Both the position numbers and the translations under genes were made by a program. This document shows, piece by piece, positions 25,632-34,294 of a stretch of DNA of 64,000 bases. The stretch covers positions 930,001-994,000 of the forward strand of contig NZ_LRXL01000026.1 of the NCBI RefSeq assembly GCF_001637325.1. The letters run 5' to 3'. The notes under the pieces were generated by a model, which was not told where the DNA came from, made no database searches, and saw only the letters and a list, made by a program, of their open reading frames with translations. Source of the stretch: Cochleicola gelatinilyticus (GTDB lineage: Bacteria; Bacteroidota; Bacteroidia; Flavobacteriales; Flavobacteriaceae). Numbering within the stretch: the stretch's first letter is position 1; each line of letters begins with the position of its first letter.

Positions 25632-25661
25632 TTGATAAAAACTACTTTTATCGTACATTTA
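25632..25661 (+). promoter_or_regulatory. Near-consensus promoter before the second SulP gene
   Basis: TTG (25632-25634), 19 bases, TACATTTA (25654-25661), one mismatch from TAnnTTTG, 20 bases upstream of the ATG at 25681. Confidence 0.4.
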
Positions 25662-25680
25662 AGAATATTTTGAAAAGTCT

Positions 25681-27528
25681 ATGAAGAATTTATTTACAAA
25701 TTTAAGAGGAAATTTATTTGGTGGTATTACAGCAGGAATTGTAGCGCTTCCTCTCGCACTTGCATTTGGGGTGCAATCTGGTTTAGGTCCAGATGCTGGA
25801 TTATATGGAGCTATATTTATTGGTTTTTTTGCTTCTCTTTTTGGAGGAACTAACACTCAGATATCAGGACCAACGGCTCCGATGACAGCCGTTTCTATGG
25901 TTGTAATTGCAGGAATCATAGCTGCTAATAATGGAGATGTAGCTACTGCTTTACCCTACATTTTATTAGTTTTTTTATTAGCTGGTCTGTTCCAAATTGT
26001 ATTGGGATTAATAGGTTTAGGAAAATATATTAAGTACATACCCTACCCTGTAGTTTCAGGTTTTATGACCGCAATTGGTGTGATCATTTTGATTACTCAA
26101 ATACTTCCAGCATTAGGATATTATGCAAATGAAGATGACGAGTACGTGGAAACATTTAAACCGCAGGCGGAAGAAGTTTTGTTAGACAAAATTTTAAAAG
26201 ATGAAGCTGGGGAAGGAATTTTAGTTTTAGAAGACTTTAAGGAAACGGTAAGTAGAGCTGAAAAAATCACTAACGACGAAATTTATAAAGAAGCACGTAC
26301 ACTTGCTAAGTCTAATAGTAGTGGAGTTTTAGGGTCAATAAAAGTATTACCTAAAGCAATACAGAATATTAATTGGCTAGAATTTATTTTAGCATTCGCT
26401 ACCATCTTCATCATATTTGGATTTAAAAAGATTACAACAAAAGTGCCTAGCACCTTAGTCGCTTTGGTAGTTGTTTCGTGCGTAGCGATCTTTTTTAATT
26501 TAGATTACCGCCCAATCGAACAGATACCAGGAGGACTTCCCTTACCGAACTTAGACATTTTTGCTAATTTTAGTTTCGGACAAATATCTCCCTATATTTT
26601 TACTGCATTGACCCTTTCGTTTTTAGGAGCAATCGATTCATTGCTTACCTCGGTAGTGGCAGATAATATGACAAAAACAAAACACAAGCCAAATCAAGAA
26701 TTAATTGGTCAAGGTATTGGAAATAGTGTTGCAGCGATTTTTGGAGGAATTCCAGGAGCTGGAGCAACCATTCGAACGGTGGTGAATATTAACTCTGGGG
26801 GAACTACGAAACTTTCGGGAATGATTGCTGCAATTTTATTGTTAATAATTCTACTAGCACTTGGCCCTGTAGCATCGCAAATTCCAGCAGCAGTTTTAGC
26901 AGGAATACTTGTAACTGTGGGAATAGGTGTAATGGATTACCGAGGTCTTAAGGCAATTCCAAAAATGCAGAAAGGGGAAATTGCCGTTTTGTTAGTGGTT
27001 CTTATACTTTCGGTATTTTGGAATTTGGTGTATGCGGTAGGTATTGGATTAGTATTAGCATCCCTAATATTTATGAAGAAAATAGGTGATGTAAGTGCTA
27101 CACGATCCAAAATGGTGCCTCTTGGGAATGCAGATGAATTAGGTTTGCCTTGGAACGATGAAGATAATTTTCCAACCCAATTAAAGGAAGAAGTCTTTAT
27201 TAAACGATTAGACGGACCTCTATTTTTTGGAAACACAAACGATTTTCAAGAATTGGCAGGTGGACTCCCAGTTACTGCAACCCACGTAATTATTCGAATG
27301 GGAAAAGTGCCTTACATGGATCAATCTGGATTGTTTGCAATGGAGGAAATTTTATTGCAATACAGTCAAAGAAATATTAAAACAATATTGGTTAATGTTC
27401 AAGCACAACCTAACGCAATGATGAGAGGTATCGATATTATACCAGATCTAGTTCCAGAAAAGCGAATTTTTAATTCGTTTAAAGAAGCGATGAGTTATAT
27501 TCGTGAAAATGTAAACGATATCGTTTAA
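25681..27528 (+). CDS. Second SulP-family (probably bicarbonate) transporter with STAS domain
   Basis: 615 aa, longer than the first SulP by about 90 residues because of an insert near residues 150-235. That insert is rich in acidic residues (YYANEDDEYVETFKPQAEE) and sits between two membrane helices. Conserved parts include GITAGIVALPLALAFGVQSG, SGPTAPMTAVSMVV, LGAIDSLLTSVVAD and GGIPGAGATIRTVVNINSGG. A C-terminal STAS domain has PYMDQSGLFAMEEILLQYS with the regulatory Asp-Gln-Ser. Placement after the carbonic anhydrase suggests a bicarbonate carrier (BicA-like by family). It is probably transcribed from its own promoter. Confidence 0.88.
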   Translation: MKNLFTNLRGNLFGGITAGIVALPLALAFGVQSGLGPDAGLYGAIFIGFFASLFGGTNTQISGPTAPMTAVSMVVIAGIIAANNGDVATALPYILLVFLLAGLFQIVLGLIGLGKYIKYIPYPVVSGFMTAIGVIILITQILPALGYYANEDDEYVETFKPQAEEVLLDKILKDEAGEGILVLEDFKETVSRAEKITNDEIYKEARTLAKSNSSGVLGSIKVLPKAIQNINWLEFILAFATIFIIFGFKKITTKVPSTLVALVVVSCVAIFFNLDYRPIEQIPGGLPLPNLDIFANFSFGQISPYIFTALTLSFLGAIDSLLTSVVADNMTKTKHKPNQELIGQGIGNSVAAIFGGIPGAGATIRTVVNINSGGTTKLSGMIAAILLLIILLALGPVASQIPAAVLAGILVTVGIGVMDYRGLKAIPKMQKGEIAVLLVVLILSVFWNLVYAVGIGLVLASLIFMKKIGDVSATRSKMVPLGNADELGLPWNDEDNFPTQLKEEVFIKRLDGPLFFGNTNDFQELAGGLPVTATHVIIRMGKVPYMDQSGLFAMEEILLQYSQRNIKTILVNVQAQPNAMMRGIDIIPDLVPEKRIFNSFKEAMSYIRENVNDIV

Positions 27529-27548
27529 TAGAGTAACTATAATTTTTG

Positions 27549-27586
27549 AAAAATCCGTATTGTTTCCAAAACAGTACGGATTTTTT
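27549..27586. terminator. Bidirectional terminator between SulP and cvpA
   Basis: A long hairpin: AAAAATCCGTA-TGTTT (27549-27565) against AAACA-TACGGATTTTTT (27569-27586) with one G-U pair and a tiny loop. T-runs on both strands fit the convergent genes on either side. Confidence 0.85.
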
Positions 27587-27590
27587 AATT

Positions 27591-28136
27591 TTATATTGTT
27601 TCTGAAGGCGTTTCAGTTTCTGGGTTCGTTTCTTCTTCAGGATCATTTAGATCTTCCACTTCTTTAAGAATATGTGGAATAAGAATAGGTGCTACTGAAG
27701 CTACTGGATAGTACAAAACAGAATTGTCGCGTTGTTCTTGAGGAACGATCGAATAATTTTCAGATGCATTTACAAACATAAAAATTACACTTACAATAAA
27801 AACATACTTTATTGCATTAAATACTCCTCCTAATAACTTATTTATAATTCCCAATGCTGCGAAATCAGCAAGCTTAGTGAGGAATTTTCCAGCTAAAGAA
27901 ATCACAAAAACTATCACAACAAAAGTAACGGCAAAGGCAGCAAGCTGGGTAGTTTGCTCACTCCAGTCAAAACGATCTGAGAGAAACTCAGCTGCATATC
28001 CAGAAAAATAAATGGCGCCATAAACCCCTGAGATTAACGCAATTAAAGAAGCTAGCGTAACAAATAACCCCTTTTTAAAGCCAAGGTAAAAAGCAATTAA
28101 AATAATCACGCCTAAAATAATATCTACTGTCTCCAT
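27591..28136 (-). CDS. CvpA-family membrane protein
   Basis: 181 aa from the ATG at 28136, where the family start METVDIILGVIILIAF lies; the open frame extends upstream to 28196 without a membrane-protein start. Four membrane segments are apparent (about 3-20, 27-45, 62-85 and 105-125), with the CvpA hallmark YLGFKKGLF between the first two and ALGIINKLLGGVFNA before the last. The C-terminal tail is acidic and proline/threonine-rich. CvpA proteins are linked to colicin V export and envelope homeostasis; the role here is unknown. Confidence 0.85.
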   Translation of the reverse strand: METVDIILGVIILIAFYLGFKKGLFVTLASLIALISGVYGAIYFSGYAAEFLSDRFDWSEQTTQLAAFAVTFVVIVFVISLAGKFLTKLADFAALGIINKLLGGVFNAIKYVFIVSVIFMFVNASENYSIVPQEQRDNSVLYYPVASVAPILIPHILKEVEDLNDPEEETNPETETPSETI

Positions 28137-28228
28137 AAATGTTAGTTTAGCGTAAAGATAGTATTTCTCATAAAATGAATGTTTAGCAGCTTTCAAGGTA
28201 GAAGTATCTCTTCAGAATTTTTAAAATG

Positions 28229-28236
28229 TATCTTTG
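28229..28236 (+). promoter_or_regulatory. TATCTTTG promoter box before the 118-aa gene
   Basis: An exact TAnnTTTG element (28229-28236) 15 bases before the ATG at 28252; no TTG at the expected distance. Confidence 0.35.
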
Positions 28237-28251
28237 CGTTTTATTTAGAAA

Positions 28252-28608
28252 ATGGCTAGAGACGAAGTATTAAAAAAACAATGGGAAGAGGTAGTATTGT
28301 TGCTTAGCAACCGCTTTGCAGATGGAGACAGACTAGATTTAGATGCAATTATCTATCTTATAGGAGTACAGGAATTAGGGCAACTACACCGAAAATTTAA
28401 AAAAGACGAGAAAATTAATCTAATGCATATTGCTATTTGTAGATTGTTAGAACCGTTTGGATATTACGAATTTGAATATTTCGACGATGCCGGTTGGCCT
28501 CATTATAAAATTCTGGAACAATTACCACCTTTAAAAGCAGGTGAGCAAAGTGTTCTTATGAAAGAAGCAATCGTGCAGTACTTTTTAGAGAATGAAGTAA
28601 TTGGATAA
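28252..28608 (+). CDS. Conserved hypothetical protein next to pheS
   Basis: 118 aa, soluble, no signal. It has KKQWEEVVLLLSNRFADG, LDAIIYLIGVQELG and EPFGYYEFEYFDDAGWPHY. I recognise no domain; the regular composition and codon use are those of a real gene. It precedes pheS by 97 bases but pheS has its own promoter, so co-function with phenylalanyl-tRNA synthetase is not implied. Confidence 0.75.
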   Translation: MARDEVLKKQWEEVVLLLSNRFADGDRLDLDAIIYLIGVQELGQLHRKFKKDEKINLMHIAICRLLEPFGYYEFEYFDDAGWPHYKILEQLPPLKAGEQSVLMKEAIVQYFLENEVIG

Positions 28609-28648
28609 AGGCCAAAAAAATAATTAAAAATTCCAAAATTTAGAAAGA

Positions 28649-28677
28649 TTGTCTTTATCTGAGTTTGCGTAATTTTG
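28649..28677 (+). promoter_or_regulatory. Promoter of pheS
   Basis: TTG (28649-28651), 18 bases, TAATTTTG (28670-28677): full Bacteroidota consensus, 28 bases before the ATG at 28706. No T-box or attenuator-like structure is visible in the leader. Confidence 0.65.
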
Positions 28678-28705
28678 CCATTGAAACTATAAGTACGATA
28701 GTATT

Positions 28706-29725
28706 ATGATCGATACGATTAAAAAACATATTGACGAGGTTGAAAAATTTTCAGCCACTACAAAAGAAGATATTGAGAACTTCCGGATTAAATATTTGGG
28801 CTCAAAAGGACTGCTGAAAGAATTCTTTTCTGAATTTAAAAATGTCCCTAACGACCAGAAAAAAGAATTCGGTCAGACCATCAACGCTCTTAAAACCGCA
28901 GCTGAAGAAAAAGTAGCTGCATTAAAAGAAGGCGTTGAAAGCAAGGAAGAATCTAAAGGCGTTTATGGAGATCTTTCCCGTCCAGGAGAACCGCTTGAAC
29001 TAGGATCAAGACACCCCATTTCTATAGTTAAGAATCGCATTATCGAGATTTTTTCACGCATTGGCTTTAATGTTTCTGAAGGACCAGAGATCGAAGATGA
29101 CTGGCATAACTTCACAGCATTAAACCTACCTGAATACCATCCCGCAAGAGACATGCAGGATACCTTCTTTGTAGAAAAAGACCCCGATGTATTGCTCCGT
29201 ACTCATACATCTTCTGTGCAGGTGCGTTATATGGAAAACAATAAACCTCCTATTAGAACTATTTCTCCTGGACGTGTCTATCGAAATGAAGCAATTTCGG
29301 CGCGATCGCATTGCTTTTTCCACCAGGTAGAAGGGCTGTATGTGGATAAAGGAGTGAGCTTTGCCGACCTTAAACAAACATTACAATATTTTACTACCGA
29401 AATGTTCGGAAAATCTGAGATTCGCTTGCGACCTTCTTATTTTCCTTTTACAGAGCCAAGTGCCGAGGTTGATGTGTATTGGGGCTTAGAGACAGAAACC
29501 GATTATAAAATGACCAAGGGAACTGGTTGGCTAGAGATTATGGGATGCGGAATGGTAGATCCAAATGTGTTAGAAAATTGTGGAATCGATGCTACCGAAT
29601 ATTCAGGTTTTGCTTTCGGAATGGGAATCGATCGTATTGCACTACTCTTGCACCAAATCCCCGATATTCGCATGTTCAGTGAAAATGATATTCGTTTTTT
29701 AGAACAATTTAAAAGCGCTTACTAA
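28706..29725 (+). CDS. pheS: Phenylalanyl-tRNA synthetase alpha subunit
   Basis: 339 aa. The N-terminal coiled-coil arm (about 1-90) is followed by the class II catalytic core: HPISIVKNRIIEIFSRIGF, motif 2 with RTHTSSVQVRYM and GRVYRNEAISARSH, FHQVEGLYVD, and motif 3 GFAFGMGIDRIALLL. The length is normal for PheS (tRNA-Phe charging, EC 6.1.1.20; forms an alpha2beta2 enzyme with PheT). pheT is not adjacent: the following genes are small and unrelated. Confidence 0.96.
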   Translation: MIDTIKKHIDEVEKFSATTKEDIENFRIKYLGSKGLLKEFFSEFKNVPNDQKKEFGQTINALKTAAEEKVAALKEGVESKEESKGVYGDLSRPGEPLELGSRHPISIVKNRIIEIFSRIGFNVSEGPEIEDDWHNFTALNLPEYHPARDMQDTFFVEKDPDVLLRTHTSSVQVRYMENNKPPIRTISPGRVYRNEAISARSHCFFHQVEGLYVDKGVSFADLKQTLQYFTTEMFGKSEIRLRPSYFPFTEPSAEVDVYWGLETETDYKMTKGTGWLEIMGCGMVDPNVLENCGIDATEYSGFAFGMGIDRIALLLHQIPDIRMFSENDIRFLEQFKSAY

Positions 29726-29735
29726 ATTTACTATT

Positions 29736-29906
29736 ATGAAAAAATACCTCATCATTGCCCTATTGGTTATTGCGCTACTTATTGTAGGGTATCTTACCTT
29801 TGTAATGGCTGTTATAGAGATTGCAATAGGAAGTATTTTCTTAGTCATTTTTGTGATCGCTCTACTAGGTCTTTGGATCACTTGGAAGAACAGAAAAGAC
29901 GACTAA
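29736..29906 (+). CDS. Small two-helix membrane protein
   Basis: 56 aa, starting 10 bases after the pheS stop. It is almost entirely hydrophobic: one helix at about 4-27 and one at about 28-50, with a positively charged N-terminus (MKKY) and a KNRKDD tail. The next gene starts 3 bases after its stop, which supports translation as part of a pheS-linked transcript. No family recognised. Confidence 0.6.
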   Translation: MKKYLIIALLVIALLIVGYLTFVMAVIEIAIGSIFLVIFVIALLGLWITWKNRKDD

Positions 29907-29909
29907 GTC

Positions 29910-30305
29910 ATGCGGAAAGACATTAAAATACCAGAAGTAAAAGATGTGTATGTTGCTGCCGTATTAGATTTTAATGAAGATTTCAATACACACGACTGGA
30001 ATGTCTACCTTATTAATGACGGTTCTGAAGCTATTGAAACCGTGCTTATTGTGTCACAAGGATACGACGATAAAGACATGACAGCTCCCATGCGACATAC
30101 CATTAAAGTTGTGCCAGCCAAAGGATATGCGAAAATTGAATTTTTAGATGAAAGTGTTTTTCGCCTAGATAATTTTTTTACCATTACCTATTTTATAGGA
30201 AACACTATGTTCGACAAACGATTTGAGCTTCCCGCAAACTCAATCATGAAAGAGAACACAGTATCGCTTCCTGTGATGAACAAAGATGGGGTGCTGGCGC
30301 GTTAA
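29910..30305 (+). CDS. Conserved hypothetical protein (beta-rich)
   Basis: 131 aa without a signal peptide: DIKIPEVKDVYVAAVLDFNED, NVYLINDGSEAIETVLIVSQGY and DESVFRLDNFFTITYFIGN. The alternating strand pattern suggests a small beta sandwich. It lies 3 bases after the 56-aa membrane protein and probably belongs to the same transcript as pheS. Function unknown. Confidence 0.72.
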   Translation: MRKDIKIPEVKDVYVAAVLDFNEDFNTHDWNVYLINDGSEAIETVLIVSQGYDDKDMTAPMRHTIKVVPAKGYAKIEFLDESVFRLDNFFTITYFIGNTMFDKRFELPANSIMKENTVSLPVMNKDGVLAR

Positions 30306-30410
30306 TTAAGTGTTTTATATTGGGTTTAGTATTTTATATAGAAAACCTTATGATACTCTTTAGACCCTTAGTGTTACTATTCCTGTAGTTTTACGGAATA
30401 CACTTCAAAC

Positions 30411-30836
30411 ATGAAACTTACTTTATCTATTCTTTTTTTTATAACCGCTATTTCCTTCGGAAGTTGTCAAAATTCAGAAAGTACACCTGAAGCAGTTAAA
30501 CAAACTTTTCAGGAAAAATATCCTGGCGAAAACGATCCCGACTGGCATACAGATGCCCACGGAAACTGGGAGGCAAATTTTAAGAAAAAAGGCGAAAAAT
30601 ACAGGGCTGACTTTAAACCGAATGGGGATTGGATTGAAACCGAAAACAGCATTAAAGATTCAGAGCTTCCTCAAGCTATTAAAGATAAAATAAAGGAATT
30701 GTATCCCGATCGTGAGATCACCGAAGTAGAACGTGTTGAAAGTGCTTCAAAAGGAGTTTTTTACGATGTTGAGTTTAAACAAAAAGGGAAAAACATGGAT
30801 GTTGAGTTCGATTCCGAAGGGAACATACTCCACTAA
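30411..30836 (+). CDS. PepSY-like (DUF2874-type) lipoprotein
   Basis: 141 aa. The signal peptide has Cys20 in FGSC. The mature protein holds two PepSY-like repeats: AVKQTFQEKYPGENDPDWHTDAHGNWEANF and the later AIKDKIKELYPDREITEVERVES, each helix-strand-strand with a conserved 'yp.. ....W....g.y.a.f' pattern. In Bacteroidota such proteins are secreted and of unknown role, sometimes called beta-lactamase-inhibitor-like. It is separated from its neighbours and faces the gpsA gene convergently. Confidence 0.8.
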   Translation: MKLTLSILFFITAISFGSCQNSESTPEAVKQTFQEKYPGENDPDWHTDAHGNWEANFKKKGEKYRADFKPNGDWIETENSIKDSELPQAIKDKIKELYPDREITEVERVESASKGVFYDVEFKQKGKNMDVEFDSEGNILH

Positions 30837-30845
30837 AACTTAGTT

Positions 30846-31850
30846 CTAATCCAGTTTTTCAGATAATTTCTTAAAGATTTTTTTAGGATCTTTGTTTTCG
30901 TATAAAATGTCATACACCGCTGTAATAATCGGTGTTTTTGCTTTTTTCTTTCCTTTAGCTTGATTTAAATTATAGGCACTTTTTGTAGCGTAATATCCTT
31001 CTGCGATCATACTCATTTCAAGCTGTGCACTTTTTACAGTATAGCCTTTACCAATCATGTTTCCGAACATCCTGTTGCGGCTAAACACTGAATATCCTGT
31101 AACGAGCAAATCCCCTAAATATGCAGAATCGTTAATATCTCGTTTCATTTTATGTACTTTCTTTACATATTTTTTCATTTCGCGAATCGCATTACTCATC
31201 AACACGCTTTGAAAATTGTCACCATACCCTAATCCATGTGCAATTCCAGCAGCTACGGCATAAATATTTTTTAGCATGGCTGCATACTCTGTTCCTATAA
31301 CATCATCGCTTGTGGTGCAGTTTATATAATCACTACTCAACACTTTTGCGACTAGCTTTGCTTTTGCATCATCGGCCGATGCAATCGTTAAATAGGAAAG
31401 ACGCTCTAAAGCAACTTCTTCGGCATGACAGGGGCCTGAGATTACTCCAATATTATTAAAAGGAACATTAAGATGTGTATTAAAATGATCGCCTACTATA
31501 AGGCTCGTTTCTGGAACAATTCCTTTAATTGCAGAAAAAATAACTTTATCGTCTAAAGATGCTGTAAGTTTTTCCAATTCTGAATGTAAAAAGGCAGAAG
31601 GAATCACAAAAACAAGGTAATCAGCATACTCGACCATTTCGTTAATGTCGTTGCTAAGCTTAAGTTGTTCCAGATTAAATTCTACAGAACTAAGGTAGTT
31701 CGGATTGTGTTGCTGTTTTTTAAGATGTTCAAGTGCATAGACACTTCTCATATACCAACCCACTTCGTCTAAATTTTCACAGAGCATTTTTACAATGGCA
31801 GTCGCCCAACTTCCTCCTCCGAAAACAGCAAATTTTGGATTGTTCGTCAT
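30846..31850 (-). CDS. gpsA: NAD(P)H-dependent glycerol-3-phosphate dehydrogenase
   Basis: 334 aa. The Rossmann dinucleotide motif is FGGGSWATAI (the usual GSWGT has Ala in place of Gly), followed by VFVIPSAFLHSEL, ISGPCHAEEVA and the active-site Lys in AAMLKNIYAVAAGIAHGLGYGDN. It makes glycerol-3-phosphate for phospholipid synthesis from dihydroxyacetone phosphate. The C-terminal domain with GDLLVTGYSVFSRNRMFG is complete. It stands alone between two plus-strand genes. Confidence 0.94.
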   Translation of the reverse strand: MTNNPKFAVFGGGSWATAIVKMLCENLDEVGWYMRSVYALEHLKKQQHNPNYLSSVEFNLEQLKLSNDINEMVEYADYLVFVIPSAFLHSELEKLTASLDDKVIFSAIKGIVPETSLIVGDHFNTHLNVPFNNIGVISGPCHAEEVALERLSYLTIASADDAKAKLVAKVLSSDYINCTTSDDVIGTEYAAMLKNIYAVAAGIAHGLGYGDNFQSVLMSNAIREMKKYVKKVHKMKRDINDSAYLGDLLVTGYSVFSRNRMFGNMIGKGYTVKSAQLEMSMIAEGYYATKSAYNLNQAKGKKKAKTPIITAVYDILYENKDPKKIFKKLSEKLD

Positions 31851-31871
31851 AAAATCTATTTAGTGTATTTT

Positions 31872-31879
31872 CAAAAATA
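31872..31879 (-). promoter_or_regulatory. Possible promoter box of gpsA
   Basis: On the minus strand TATTTTTG, a TAnnTTTG element, lies 21 bases before the gpsA start; the TTG element is missing. Otherwise the gap 31851-32106 holds nothing beyond the box for the next gene. Confidence 0.3.
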
Positions 31880-32050
31880 AGCAAATAAAATGAGGAATAT
31901 TTAAAATTGAGATAGTCAAAATTCAAGTGTTTACAGTCCTTTCTCAATGTTTAGAATTATAAAAACGCAATTAAATTTATTTTTTTAAAAGAATTGAAGG
32001 TTTTCCACAATTGAAAAATACGCTCTAAAACACTAAAAAACAATGATTTA

Positions 32051-32058
32051 TATTTTTG
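32051..32058 (+). promoter_or_regulatory. Possible promoter box of the 304-aa lipoprotein gene
   Basis: TATTTTTG (TAnnTTTG) 48 bases before the ATG at 32107, without TTG at 17-19 bases. Confidence 0.3.
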
Positions 32059-32106
32059 GCATGGCTTTTGAAATTTCAGATATAGAAATCCTAAAAATTT
32101 TGGCTT

Positions 32107-33021
32107 ATGAAAACTCTAAAAAAAATATCGCTACTTGCACTAAGTATTGTGTTATTTAGTTCGTGTTATTCGGAAGCAGTTGTGGAAGAAACTTATGTAG
32201 ATCCAGAGCCAACTATTACATTAGGAGAATTAATGTCTAACTACGAACTTTGGTACGTTGATATAGAGCGTACACGAGGTAATGGATATATCCCTTTCCT
32301 ACAAACAGCATTTACGGTGTCTTTCCGCAACGGTAATCTATTCGCAAATAATAATTTGGTGGGAATAGGAGATGCAGGAAATGGCTTTGGAAGCACTATC
32401 GGTTATTACGATACTTTTAACTATGAATTAGAAATTTCGCACGATGTAAATGGATATTATAGGTTTGAAGTTGATCAACTTTCATCTAATGAAATACGAT
32501 TGTACGATACAAGTTCCAATCTTTCATATGTACTGGTAGGATATCAGCGTAATTCGTTCGATTATGACCTCGTTTTTTATGATAACATACATTATTTCTT
32601 ACAAGAGTATATTACATGGGAAAAAATTTATACCAGTGAATATGGTGCAATAAACGAATTTGACAATGAAAATTTTGTACAATTTCTGCCAGGCGGTGGG
32701 GACGGAAATTTTCAAAGCTCGCAGGATCCTAAGGGAACTCATATAGAAAATATTTATTGGGATTATACAGGAATTTATAATATAGACAATGTACCTGGAA
32801 CGAATTATAGAAAATATTTAACGTTAGATTATGACTATCTAGGCAATGAATATTTTGAATTAGACGTTCTCGATGATAGAACGATAGAATTATATCACAA
32901 TGCTTCAGGAACGGTATATCGCTTTAGAGGTAAAGGATTTATTCAATATAAAGGAACTAATAAATTGCGTGAGTCTAAAGCCACGATTGAAAAACAAATG
33001 GTGAAGATCAGCAACTTTTAA
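32107..33021 (+). CDS. Lipoprotein of unknown function
   Basis: 304 aa. The signal has Cys20 in FSSC. The mature protein has two similar beta-rich halves, each with an aromatic 'W...d' opening and a core such as TFNYELEISHDVNGYYRFEV and, later, YRKYLTLDYDYLGNEYFELDVL followed by DRTIELYHNASGTVYRFRG. The paired 'eL.vl.l.. n.i.L.....' strands resemble lipocalin-like or similar small barrels, but I cannot name the family. It is transcribed alone and followed by a hairpin. Confidence 0.7.
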   Translation: MKTLKKISLLALSIVLFSSCYSEAVVEETYVDPEPTITLGELMSNYELWYVDIERTRGNGYIPFLQTAFTVSFRNGNLFANNNLVGIGDAGNGFGSTIGYYDTFNYELEISHDVNGYYRFEVDQLSSNEIRLYDTSSNLSYVLVGYQRNSFDYDLVFYDNIHYFLQEYITWEKIYTSEYGAINEFDNENFVQFLPGGGDGNFQSSQDPKGTHIENIYWDYTGIYNIDNVPGTNYRKYLTLDYDYLGNEYFELDVLDDRTIELYHNASGTVYRFRGKGFIQYKGTNKLRESKATIEKQMVKISNF

Positions 33022-33051
33022 AATACAACGATTTTTTTTGGTTGGTTAGTT

Positions 33052-33089
33052 GAAACCGCTCCACAGCTTTATGTTGTCGGGGCGGTTTC
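33052..33089. terminator. Terminator between the lipoprotein gene and nadD
   Basis: GAAACCGC (33052-33059) / GCGGTTTC (33082-33089), extended inward by CC/GG, with a 16-base loop. The T-runs are weak, but the position between convergent genes fits. Confidence 0.55.
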
Positions 33090-33098
33090 TAATTAACA

Positions 33099-33701
33099 CT
33101 ATTTGTAAAAATTCATTTCATCCAAATACTTCCAAACTTCGAACGGAAGCATAGGGCGAATGTTTTTACCTTCAGAAATTGCTTTCCGAATAAAGGTAGA
33201 AGAAAGTTCCATGATTGGTGCATCTACTTTCGTAATGGAAGGATGAAGTTTTCCTTCAGAATAGAACTGATGGTCTACAACACCTTCAGAAATTCTTGGA
33301 TATACGTATATAGGATAACGTTTTAAAATCACCTCGTAATTTTTCCATTTGTGAAATCCTTTTAAATTATCTTCTCCCATAATTAAACAAAATTGCTTAT
33401 TGGGAAATTTTTCTTCTAAATGCGCCAGCGTATTCACAGTGTAATTAGGTTGTGGGAGCCCAAATTCGATATTACTTGCCTTTAATTTTGGGTATTCTTC
33501 TAAGGCAATTCGAACCATTGATAAACGGTGATTATCATCGAGCAAGGTCTTTTTTTTCTTATGTGGATTATGAGGCGTAACAACCATCCACACTTCATCC
33601 AGGTCACTATATTCTACCATATAGTTGGCAATGGTGAGATGTCCAGAATGAATGGGATTAAAAGTTCCGAAGTAGAGTCCTATTTTTTTTTCCGAAGCCA
33701 T
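33099..33701 (-). CDS. nadD: Nicotinate-nucleotide adenylyltransferase
   Basis: 200 aa nucleotidyltransferase of NAD synthesis (nicotinate mononucleotide to deamido-NAD). GTFNPIHSGHL carries the HxGH motif, then VVTPHNPHKKKK, LIMGEDNLKGFHKWK and the C-terminal LSSTFIRKAI (the ISSTxIR motif). It is the last gene of the overlapping unit yicC - gmk - nadD: its start overlaps the gmk stop by one base, so translation is coupled. Confidence 0.95.
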   Translation of the reverse strand: MASEKKIGLYFGTFNPIHSGHLTIANYMVEYSDLDEVWMVVTPHNPHKKKKTLLDDNHRLSMVRIALEEYPKLKASNIEFGLPQPNYTVNTLAHLEEKFPNKQFCLIMGEDNLKGFHKWKNYEVILKRYPIYVYPRISEGVVDHQFYSEGKLHPSITKVDAPIMELSSTFIRKAISEGKNIRPMLPFEVWKYLDEMNFYK

Positions 33702-34294
33702 TATTCTTTTTTGCTTTCGTGACCGTTTGCGATAAAATTTGAAACCAATTCGTCCGCTTCTGCTAATGCTGTTGAAAGGTCATTGTTTTCGATAATAAAA
33801 TCGAACTGTGGTGCTGTTGCAAGTTCTACAGATGCTTTTGCAATACGCATGTTGATACGTTCTTCGCTCTCGGTTTTACGTTTTTTGAGTCTTCGTTTTA
33901 ATTCATCTACACTGGGAGGTTTAACAAAAACAGCCAAGGTACGATCTGGATATTTTTTTTTAATACGCAGTCCACCAACAACATCGATATCGAAGATTAC
34001 ATTTTTTCCTTTTGCCCATATACGTTCTACTTCGGTTTTAAGAGTTCCGTAGAAATTATCCCGATATACTTCTTCCCACTCTAAAAATTCGTCGTTTTTA
34101 ATATGTTGTTTAAAATCTTTGAGTGTGATAAAATAGTAATCTTTACCATGTGCTTCGTCACCACGTGGGTCTCTGGATGTCGCAGAGATAGAGAAGTCTA
34201 GATTTAACGCTTCCCGTGCTAGTAAATATTGAACAATGGTTGTTTTACCACTTCCGGAAGGTGCCGAAAAAACGATTAATTTTCCTCCTTTCAT
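33701..34294 (-). CDS. gmk: Guanylate kinase
   Basis: 197 aa. The P-loop is SAPSGSGKTT, with ISATSRDPRGDEAHGKDYYF (GMP-binding) and IFDIDVVGGLRIKKKYP thereafter. It phosphorylates GMP to GDP (EC 2.7.4.8). It overlaps yicC and nadD by one base each. The size is standard. Confidence 0.96.
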   Translation of the reverse strand: MKGGKLIVFSAPSGSGKTTIVQYLLAREALNLDFSISATSRDPRGDEAHGKDYYFITLKDFKQHIKNDEFLEWEEVYRDNFYGTLKTEVERIWAKGKNVIFDIDVVGGLRIKKKYPDRTLAVFVKPPSVDELKRRLKKRKTESEERINMRIAKASVELATAPQFDFIIENNDLSTALAEADELVSNFIANGHESKKE

